IMG/VR virus record: IMGVR_UViG_3300042731_004443
Location: 1-26,933 of that record
Strand: one strand, 5' to 3'
Origin: a virus
DNA length: 26,933 nt
Each line of letters opens with the position of its first letter. Within the stretch, counting starts at the first letter, position 1. The notes below the pieces were generated by a model. The model was given only the letters and a program-made list of their open reading frames with translations. It ran no database searches and was not told the origin of the DNA. The translations under genes were made by a program, and so were the position numbers. Below, one piece after another: positions 9,481-21,400 of this stretch.

Positions 9481-12400
9481 TTATTGGGTATAAAATGGAA
9501 GGTTGTTATCGGCAATCAAATTAGAATCTGCAACAGGTTTTCTGGAGCGAATTGCCCCACTCTTACCCTGCCCAAAATTGCCCCTTCTCTGAATTGTTGG
9601 GAAAGTTGATAATCCAGAATCAACTACTAATCCAGTAACACCAATTGAAACTGGATTAATTCTTTGTGAATAATTATATATTCTTCCCCAAGAAATTTTT
9701 CCAAGAGAAGTTGTCAAACCTGCTTGATTATCATTAAATAATCCCGTTGAATCAATTCCTACAAGATTACTATTACTATGAACATTACAAATAATTTCAC
9801 CATTTGCAGCAATTGACATGCCACCAGTTCTGGAATCAACAACATAGATATTATCTAAGAATTGTGTTCCAATACCAACAACATCATTATCATTACCATA
9901 AACTGAAGTAAGACCAGTTCCAACAGCAGTATCATAAATCATGATTGGATATCCAACCATAAGATCATTCGTATCAGAAGCATTTTGTGCTTCTCCATCT
10001 ATACCATAATCTTTAAGTGCATTGAAGAAGAATTGAATTGCCTTCTGACCACCAGAACCTGTAGTTTCTTTTATACCAGTAATAATTCCAGAAAATCCCT
10101 GAACATTTTCAATATTTGTAAATAATTCAGTATTAATCTTGGGAACTTCAGTTATTGCATGAGTTGTAATTGTATTAGTGTATCCAAATCCAGGATTTAC
10201 AATAGATACCGATTGAATAGTTCCACCAACTCCAACAGTTCCTATTGCAGTAGCAGTTGTACCAACACCAACTCCTACTGATACTGGTGCCGAGAATTTA
10301 ATATCAATAGGAGATGTAGTATATCCAAAACCAGGATTCACTATATTAACTTGAGAAATAGTACCAGAATTACTTACAGTTACTGAGAATTCTGCAGAAA
10401 CTGGTTCTTTATTATCAAATAATAAAGCGTCGAAGTTAAATGTTCCAACGTTCAAATCATAGATGATTTCATCATAATCAAAGAATTGAGCATTATCAAC
10501 AAAAATATCTGCTGAAGTTTGATTTATATCACTAATTACTTTTGCAGTTGGGAATATTCTTGGTTCAATGGATTCTCTGGTTTTATAAACCAGATCACCC
10601 TTAACAAACTTATCTCTCTTTTGTTTTGTCCACTTAACAGGTTTAAATGTATTTTCATTGATACCTGGTCCGGTATAAATCGGCGTTTCAACTTTATCAG
10701 ATCCAAGAATTTCTTGAATGGTTCTTTCGGATAATTGATCAACAGTTTCTTGATACAGTGGATGCTTAGAAACAAATAAATCATCACCCACTTTTAGAGT
10801 TTCAGTAACACTAACAATACTGATGTCAACACCTTGTGTTCCAACATAGAAGAATATATCTATCTTATCGTTGATACGTGGTGGTCTGGAGAATATGAAA
10901 GATGTTCCACCATCAAAGTTATATGCAATTCCTGGTTTTTGTAGAACACCATTGATAAAGATTACCAGAACTGCATCAAGATCAATTGCACTGGAGAGGG
11001 GATCATCAGGATCAATTTCAAACGCAAGAAGTTCTCCCTCATAGAATAATGGGAATCTCTTTCTATTTCCATCTTGATAACCTATGACACTATCAATATA
11101 GTCCATCTCTCCAAAAGACCATGCAGAGAAGAAATCATTGAAAGTCTGAGTAACTTCAAGTTGGAATTCTGAAACTGGTTCAGATATATTTGCGGCAGTA
11201 ACTAAACCTGCCACGGTAATTATATCACCCACTTGGAATCCATATCCATTTCTAGCAATCTTGAAATCACTAACACCAACCATTGAACCTGGAGCAATAG
11301 TTTTTGTAGGAGTAGTAGCAATGGTTGGATCAACAGCATTTGTTACGATACCAACTAAAGTATGGATAGCAGACTGTACATTTGCACATGTTGGATTTTG
11401 ACTATCGATTGTAACTGCAGAATCAATTATTTGACTTCTATCTGAATAACCACCAATTGTGATTACTTCGTTTCTCATAGCTTGAACTGCTAAATCTCGT
11501 GCTTGCATGAAAGCAAAGATTGTTTCCTGCTCCTCACCAGTAACGTGCGCTCCACTTATATAAAGGTTTGCAGCATCTACTGTTAAATCATTTCCACCAT
11601 ATCTGAGATTGTATGCTAGAGATTCTAAAACATCAACAATATCATCCTTACAATCTCTTCCAGTTGTGCCTGTAGGAGGAGTATATGATGGGAATTGTGC
11701 AAGCATTCTTCCATAAGCAACATCTGCAATCAATTCAACATTATCTACAATCAAGTTTGCAGCATCAAAGAATCTATCTCCATTTGCACCATCTGATAGT
11801 TGACCCATAGTTAAATTAACTAAGAGGTTTTTACCAGAGTCTGTTGTGGTTCCAATTCCAAGTCTGGATACGCCAACAATTGGCATATTTTCATAGTTGG
11901 GTTCTGGAATCTCAATAATTGGATTCACATAACCACTACCAGGAGAATCTATATTGAATGTAAGCGTACCACCAATACCAACTGTTGCAGAAACAACAGC
12001 ACCTTGCCCTGCACCACCTCCTGGACCAACATTTACGAATATAACATCACCAGCAACTTGAGTGATTGGTAATTGTACCCCAGAGGCAGGATCAGTTGAT
12101 CTTGGATATGGTTGCTCAGTAAAGAAATCATCAGAGGAACATCTAAAGATAATTGATTTGTCTGTGATTTGTATTACATCGCTTGTTGTTAATCCATGAT
12201 TTGGAATTGTTAATCTTAATTCACCGGTATGTGAAGTGTAAATTGCATTCTCAACAGTGAAAGGACCACCAGTTGCAACTATACCATTTTCTACCGCTCT
12301 TTCAAATCTATGCTCATATGCTATATCAGTAACTCCGATAGATACCGGTTCTCTATATCCAGATCCAGTATTTAAAGAGAAGTGCTCATAAATTTCTCCA

Positions 12401-15400
12401 CCGCTAATGTAAGTATGAACAATAGTGCTAACACCAACATTAACTACTAATTTTTTAGAATTGATAATGTTAAAGATATCAAATGAACGATTATGGTCTG
12501 GATAAACTTTATTAGTTAATCCACTACCAGTATCACATTGGAATATCAAATTCTCTAATTTGACTCTATCACCCAACTTAAGATAATGTTCATCACTGGT
12601 TTCGATTTCAATTAAACCAGAAATATTATTATAATCTGCAGATGTAATAGGTGCGGGATTTACCCAAGTATTGATACCAACTATTTCAGTAAGAGCACCT
12701 GAAGAATCTTTTTTAGCTTTAACATTTGCTCCAGTTAATGGAGCGTATCCCAATCCTGGAGTGGAACCAAATGAAACAACTAAACCACCTCTAGGAATTT
12801 GATTTTGGTTAATATCAAATTCCGACTGAATTGGACTTCCATTAATTGATGTAATTCCAGTAAATACTACGCTTGAAATTCCATTGGTCGAATCATTTTC
12901 AAAACTATAGTTATTACCTGCATTATTTTCTGTTGTAGGTGTCTGGAACACACCATTAATGAATAGAATTCCATTACCAGGTTCTATACCTGTAGTGTTA
13001 ATACCACCAACAGTTGCAGTATATGTTTTTGCTATTCCTGTAAATGAATCAGAAATATCATCGAATAACATATTAGTAGAATAATCCGATCTTAAGAAAG
13101 TTCTACCAGAGAATTCTGCTCTTACATAAGGTAGATTTCCTTCATCTCTTCTTGCTCTAGAATTTCCTTTTGGTGGATCCAAAAAGAATACTTCATTTTT
13201 AACAATATTGATTGCTCCTCTGAAAATTCTAACTTCTGATTCATCTGTATGAGATGCAGCAATTGAACCAACAACTCCTCTTTCAACAGATACTGTGGGG
13301 TGAGTTGCGGCAGCACCAGATGCAATAATACCATTAATAGGACCTAAGATTTGTCCACCAACATTAGTACTAAGTCCAACTTCAATAACCTTCATATACT
13401 CATCATCAATTTTCAGCAAATCTCTAGGTTGAATCGAAGAAATTCCACTCAAATTGAATGTTGAAATTCCTACGTCGATTCCTCCAGAATTATGTCTAAG
13501 AATATGATTGATTGGAGTAAACGAAATTGGTTGTTGAACAATACCATCAAGACCGATGACCGTTTTGCTTAACTTATTTGTAAATTCCAACTCATGTGCA
13601 TTACCCTCACCCGCATCAGTAAATGTTACGAAAATACCTGCTCTCGCATATTCTTCTCTTGTTGATAATCTAAAGGTATCTGGAGTTAAAGCAATTGCAA
13701 AAACTTTTTGTGGAAGTTTAGTTGTTAATATACCTGCATGATTTGAAGTTTCACCGATGCCAATAGCTGTTTGCCCAACACCAATAAAAGTAGAATTTGG
13801 AGTGTAAATTAACTCCTCACCAGTATTGAAGAAATGATTTGGATAGGAAAATATTCCAGATTCATAATCTAAAACATTTGTATCTGCTGGATCAAATGTC
13901 TTCAAGTAAATTGGATTGCCATCATGAAGTAATTTGAAACTCTTTCTATTTGCTCTCTTTCCATTCAATCCATCATATGCAGATAGGAATACTCTCTGAT
14001 TAACTGGACCATATTCAAGATCTAATGCTTGATTATCAAAATCAGATTGTCTATAAAGAACTTCATTCATAGATTGAAGTTCAACATTGTATCCAGAATC
14101 TGGATAAAAATCAAGAACGAAATTAGTTCCAACAATTGATCCACCAAATGTTCCTAATCCAGTATTGCCATTTGCAATAGTGTATGGTCCAGGAACAACA
14201 TTAGTTGTTCCCTTAATATTGTTTGAAAGAATTGCAACTTGATGTATAGATGAAGTATGCCCTGCAGATACACGGACAATTGAATTTGAAGAAGAAACTG
14301 TGTTAATATCAAATGTACCTACTGGAATAGGGTTACTTCCAAATCCTATTGTAGATTCATACCTAGCACTCCTTTCATTACCTGGAGGTTGATTATTAAG
14401 CAAGAATCTATATGTTCCTATTCCAGAGTTGGTTGTTCCAAATCCTACTATATTGGAACGAACATCATATACTGGACCTTCAGAGGTAATTGCATCGTTT
14501 CTTGCTCTCAAGGAAACAATACCAGCATTAGAATCATATGCAACAGTTAAAATTCCTGTTGAAGATGAACTATATGATTTGGTAACAGTATCAAAATAAT
14601 ATTCACTAAGATAAGTATCTGTTCCATCAAAGTCAACGAAAGCTTCAATGTATTGTTCTGGAACTGTGTTAAATCTATCGGTAATTTCAATTGAAGCAAA
14701 TGCACCATTAAAAGTGTTTGCATCAAAAGTTGCAATAGTTTTAATACTCGTTGTTCCAGATCCAACTAGTTGTGGATCATATGGTCCAACACTATTAATT
14801 CCAGAAACAAATGAACCCTTAAACTCAACTGATCCAAAGGATATATCTCCGGTTCCAGTTTGTCCACCAGGTAAATTTTGATAAAGATATGATTTCTTTA
14901 CAAGTTTGATGTCATGATCTCTATCAAATGGATCTGTTGGATCAAAGATGAGCGTCTTTCTCCCATCAGTATCAATATCTGCCCTAAAAGTTCCAAATCT
15001 ATCACCAGTTAATGCAGAGTATTTTTCAAAAACAAATGTATCAGTATCATTAGATTGTACAACAACTTCGGATAGTTGAACATCAGAAGTGTCTGGATCT
15101 ACTATTTGTATAGTGTATTTAATGTGATTTTCTAAAGAACTAATTTCTTCAATTTCTGCGAATGTATCTTTGAATCCAGTGCTAGAGAACTTATCACTAA
15201 TGTCATCATGAATAAGAACTCTATTAGTTCTACATTCGGTAAAATCAGTTAATTTCCTGTTTTGAATTTGTAAAGTGTTTGATTTGGGGAAAATTCCAAT
15301 AGCACTTTGAATTGGTCCATCATCAATAGTATTGTCAAATGTATTGATAGCATCAACACGTTCATCACTAATTACATCTAATACAACAAGTGAAGTTGTA

Positions 15401-18400
15401 GATCCTTCTAAAGTTGAATCAAAAACTCCTACTGAAGATATTCCAACATCAGCGAAATTCTTCATTCCAGCTGGATGAACCAAACTGTTAACAGGACCAG
15501 ATAATTGATCCCATGTTATTGGACTCTTAATTGAATACGAAAGACACTGATAGTAATCATTATCAGGAACAACTTGATAATCTTCACTAGTCTTTCCTAC
15601 ATCATCTGCCCATCCAATATCATTTCTAGAGGAATATTCAATGGTGAATTTTGCCCTCTTTCTATCAATTTTTACAACTGTGGCGATAGCACCGCTTATA
15701 ACACCTTTGATTTTAGATCCCTCACGCAAATCATAACGACCAAGAATCTTGATATAATCGTCTCTAATAAGAGATACTTTTAAATCTGTTTTAAAGAAAC
15801 CAGTTCCTGTATCAACAAATAATCTTTCATTTGATGAGAATTCTGTTCTCTTTTGAATTACATTAAATGTTGGATAATTTTTCTTGTTTACGATAGTTGC
15901 ATAACCAGATTGTAATGTCTTTGCAATACCTGGATTTGTAGATAATAATACATCATCATTTCCAGCAATTTTAAATTCAAGTTTTGCTGGACTGGTATTT
16001 TCGTAAGAAATTACCTTAAAGAATTTGTATCCATAGTTTTCAGAGTTGTAACCATCACCAGAATCCTCCATCTGAATTCCTTCAGTGAAAACTAAATCTC
16101 CAGCAGCAAACAATGGAGATGTAAATCCTAAAATAGGTGTTGTTAGAATACAAGTTGCAATCCCAGCATTACTAGTGCTGATTGAAGATATACCAACTCC
16201 ATTCGAGTTATTAATAGCGACTAATCTATGTGGTTCTGATTCTAATCCAAATAATGGACCTAATTCTTCAACTTCTGATATAGATCCATTGGGTGCTTTA
16301 GCTACTAGTGAAGTTGCATCTACGATTTCACCTTTAGTTTCATTCCAGAGAATTAAATCTGGATCACTAAGATACCTTGCCCCACCATATACGATATCAA
16401 TTTTTTCAATAGTATCTAAATCATCTAAAGTTAAAATTGGTGGAACAAATGCTTCAGGTCTAAGTGTTTTGTCTGATGGATAATCATATCCAATATCTTT
16501 GAATCTTACTTTCTTAATTCGTCCAACAGAAGTCGAGATTGCTATCACATTTGCATTTACTCCGTTCTCAGATGTTATATCAACAAATTTTGGAAGTGAT
16601 TCAAAATTAAATCCTCTAGACAATATATCAATCTTTGATATAGATCCACTTATATCTTCTTTTGAATTTTTAACTGTATATTCAAGTTTATCAGTTTGGT
16701 TCTTTACGTATGAAAGAACTATTGGCATCTTAGATGGTGAATACTTGAATGTAGTATTCTCAACGGAGAAAATATCATAAGTTCCATTATATTCACTGTC
16801 AATATAGTTTATTCTAGAACCATTGAATACATCAGTATCAGTAGTGCTAATATATGATGATTTTTCGAGAGTATAGAAAAGATTAGATGGAATATTTTCG
16901 GAGTACTTAATTGTTAATGAAGATCCAGTTTTTCCAATTCCACCTAAAGTTTCTACATTAAAATCTCTACTATCATAGGAAGAATTATATTCATTGATGA
17001 ATTGTTTTTCACCATATATTCTAAGTTTATATCCACTAAGTGAAGAATCACTAAGATTGAACTGTAAATCACTATTTCTAACAACGTCAATTGGTGGATT
17101 TACCAATGAGAATGTATGATTAGTATCACCAGTTCCTACAATATTAACTTCTTTCTCAGTTCCAGGGAATGATTCATACTTCGTTTCAGCTAATCTGAAT
17201 TTACTAAATGAATCTCTGATTACAAAGTATGATCCAACAGATAAACCTGCAGCTGGTTCTACAGTCTCATAATAAACCTTATCTCCAGTTTCAAATCCAT
17301 GACCCGAATGATTAAATGAATTACTGGTAATATCAATTGATGAAGAAGTAATTCCTGTAGGATTAACAAGAATTTTTTGTTCATCTGAATTGAATTTCAA
17401 AGTAAGTGCTGTGGTTGTTCCAATACCAACTATAGTATTTGGAACAATATTCATTTTTATTGAATCACCCTCCACTAATCCATGAGTTGAACCACAACTT
17501 ACCGTAGTAATGATCTTATCAACCTCTCCAGTGACTTGGTCTTTATTAGTTTTGAGTAAGTAATCAGACTCATCACTACCATCAGTGAAGAAATATAGAC
17601 CATCTCCTGTAGTTGTCAATCCAACAGATGTTGTCAATCCAATATAATCCCTTCCTTTATTAATTGCATAAACTGTGTACGTATCAAGGACGGTATCGGG
17701 AATATAGAAAGTATCAGTTTGAGAATTATTATTTCCTACAAGAAGAGATGTGGTTGTTAGTTTTGGTGATTTTGTAAATGTTAATTTATCTCCGGTTTGG
17801 AATGGATGATTTGGAATATAGATTTGACGTATTGGTACAGGAATAGAATATGGTGTTCCATTTATTTGGAAAGATTTTTTTGATCCTTCAGCAGTTCCTA
17901 AACCTACAGAATTTTTAGGATTAAAATATGCTAGAGAATCTCTCTCGGATGCAAATTGCTTTGTTCTGGTTTTTATTGTTGCTGTATTAGATTTTAGATT
18001 TATCGTGGATGATGTGGAATGGGCAACTCCAGTAGTGCCATACCTTTGAACTCTTAATAAACCATTAGCATAATCATTCAATACAGTTACTATCTCAGTT
18101 CCCTCCGAAGAAATAATTTCTAAAGTACTTCCAACTGATACTTTATTGAATCGTCTATTAATGACTATATCTTCATACTTACCATATGGCGTACCACTAT
18201 ACGTAGTCATCGTCTTAGCAAGACCAACAGTTTCTGTACTGAATCCAATGTTTCTAGAACCAGCAAGTGATGTTACGGAAGTTGATAAACCACTTATAAG
18301 GATATTATCATTATTAAGGAAGTCAAATCCACTTTGATAAAATGCAGTTACCTCGTAATCATTTTTCCATTCAAAAACAACGTTCTCATACTTATCAAGA

Positions 18401-21400
18401 CTGGTATTAACTGAAATAACATCTTTTCCAGATAGTTCTGATACTTCAGCACTTAATCCATTTCCACCACTAGTGGATAAATCAAAATTAACTTTATCCT
18501 TTAACTTATATCCAGAACCACCTTCAATGATTTGAATATCATCAATATCACCCTTAGTTATAGATTTAACTCTAGATCTCTGATCAAATACTTCATATCC
18601 TTCATTTAAAAAGTCATAATCACCATATACACTATTAACATTGTACGGTAATGTATTTCTTACAATATTTGCATTATTAAAATCAAATGAGTGGTCTAGA
18701 GTAAAGTTTTCATCAACAACTTTTGATTTATAAGTATTACCAATGAAATATGGATAATTTGGTTCAAATTTTGGATTTAGTAAACTTGTGCTTACGCCAA
18801 CAAAATACGCATAAACTCCATTTGGAAATTCTGGTGTTTTACAGAATCTTCCGTTATGAATATCTAAATCTCCACTGGAATCAAATTGATAGTCATCGAT
18901 AAAGAATCCTGGAGAAAAATTTGGTGGTCTATCAACAATAACATTGGTGTTTACATTATATCCAGTTTTCAATAAAGTTACACCAGACTGAATATCATCA
19001 GACTTCTTATATCCAAATGGACCATAGATTGGATTGCCATCATATGCCCATCCAATGATAGGTGAATGACTTCCATCTAATTTTTCAAATTGTTCTGCCA
19101 GATCTTCAGAATATCCATAGATTCCAAATGTTAAAGAATCATCTTTTTTACTCTTAGTAAGACTAGAGAATATTTTTTCAGATCGGTTTCTTGAATGTAC
19201 TGCGAATCTTTCCGCATCATTTACCGTCAAATTTCTGACTCTTACTTCAAACTTTGATCCAAATCCCCTCTCTTTTACAATGATTGATGTTGTGTTTTCA
19301 TTATATCCAAGACCCTCATTAATAACAACTACAGAGTCTAATTTACCATCAACTATAACTGGTCTAACTACAGCACCAACTCCACCCGGTGTGGATGTAT
19401 CTTCAAAAATTAATTCTGGTGTAGTAACAAATTCTTTTCCTCCATTCAAAATTTGAACGTCTTTAATTTTACCATTATCGATAATTGGAGAAAGTTGAAT
19501 GTTCTTTCCTTTAGAGAGAGATATGACAGGTTTCTTATGCAGATTTAATGTAGTAGAACCATATCCAGTTCCGGATTCATAAAGATATGCATCAATGATA
19601 GAACCAGTGATTATTGGTGTAAACGTAATAGTTCCTGGGGTTCCTCCAGAAAAAGTCACGTCCGCATCCACGGTTAATGGGAGATATTGGAAAATATGAT
19701 ATCCTGTACCATTACTTGTAAGATTTACATATTTTCCTCGGATTAAATCAGTTTCTGTTTGACCATCAACACCAATATCAATTAATCTAAATCTATCCGA
19801 ACTTAGTTTTTGAATTGAATATTGCTTTGAAGTATCTAATCCTCCAATCTGAGTGTCAGTGAAGGAATACTTTACAATTTCACCATTCTCAAATCCGTGA
19901 TTTTCGATAATAATCGTATCATATTCTATTGAAACTTGTTCTGGTTTTACTCTAAGTTTTCTATAAGTATATCCAGATCCAGGATTTAATACTTTTACTT
20001 CTCTTAAATTATTTCTCTTTTCAGTTCTAAACTTGTGTATTCCATTTGAAGTTTCCGTCAATCCAATTGTATTGATTCCAACTCCATTTGTTAATGCTTC
20101 ACCAACAGTGTTATATAATTTGATGGTTCTGGGATTAACAATTCTTACTGCATATTGATCACCAGTAACTAATTGACCTGTTGTTGTATTAGTAGTGTCA
20201 AATCCAGTTCCAACTGATAATGGGTCATTAAGATCCTGATTATAAACAACGATCTGACCATTCACCAAATTATGATTTTCTCTAAATGTAATTGTTTCAT
20301 CTTCAATATCAATTCCACCACCAAGATCTAATCGGCGGCAATCGAATTCAATTTCCCTAAAACGTTTTCCTAAGACAGGTTTTAATACGCAACCATCACC
20401 ATTCAAACCCTTTAAGGTAATCGATAAAACATCATCAACATCAAAATCTTGAGGATCGACGAGAACTTCTTCAACTATTCCTTGAACAACTGGTTCGACT
20501 AATGCGGTAGTACCTGCACCAGTTATTGAAATTTTTGGTGGTTCCGTTACACTATATCCCTTTCCACCATTAAGAACCTCAAATTTATCAATAGGTCCAT
20601 AAAAAACACTATCAGTTGATTCTGGACTGGTGATTTCAACACCATCAATAAGAACGCCAACTTTTCCAATATTTCTCTCAATACTCTCACCCTGAGACAC
20701 TGGATGAGACAAAGGTATCTTTCTTAAAATATTATTCGCTGATATAATTCTATCTTCGTGTCTCTTTAATGTGAACTTATGCTGCCCTGATGGAGAAGAT
20801 CCTTTCTCACCAAATCTATTGAAATCATTTGTAGATATCTGTACTTTTGATGTGTATAAGTTTATTTTGTTTGGTGCTATCAACTTAACAACATAAGTCT
20901 CACCTGAGACTAATCCTTTAATAGAATTTTCTGCATGATATACAACTTCATCACCATTTATAAATTTAACTGGTTCATCAAATACTATCGATGAATAAGT
21001 TTTGAAGAATCCATCATAATCATCTAGATATGGTTCTCCACCATTTGGAATTGCTGATTCAATAATTTCATCATTAATCAAGTAGCTTGGTAAAGAATTT
21101 GATGCAACATATCCAAAGTATTGATCGTCTGAAGTATAAACATTATGTACATTTGAAATATAAACATCATTCCCAAGTTTTAACAATGTTGGGGAACTCT
21201 TCGCTTTAAATAAATTTCTTCTAATACTGTAAGTTTGACTAATAGTTTGACCAGCTGCATTTTGATATGGGCTGAATGAATCTAAATTTGAAAGTACAAT
21301 TTCTTTATTTGTATTATCAATGCTCTCAACAATTGCACCCGAATGTGCGACAATATTACTTTTCTGAACTAAAATATCTACAGAATCACCTACAGAAAGT

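Noticed and set aside
12360-20580. Repeats as a CRISPR array or recent tandem duplication
   Set aside because: The repeated units are similar at protein level only, are unevenly spaced and lie within one open frame.
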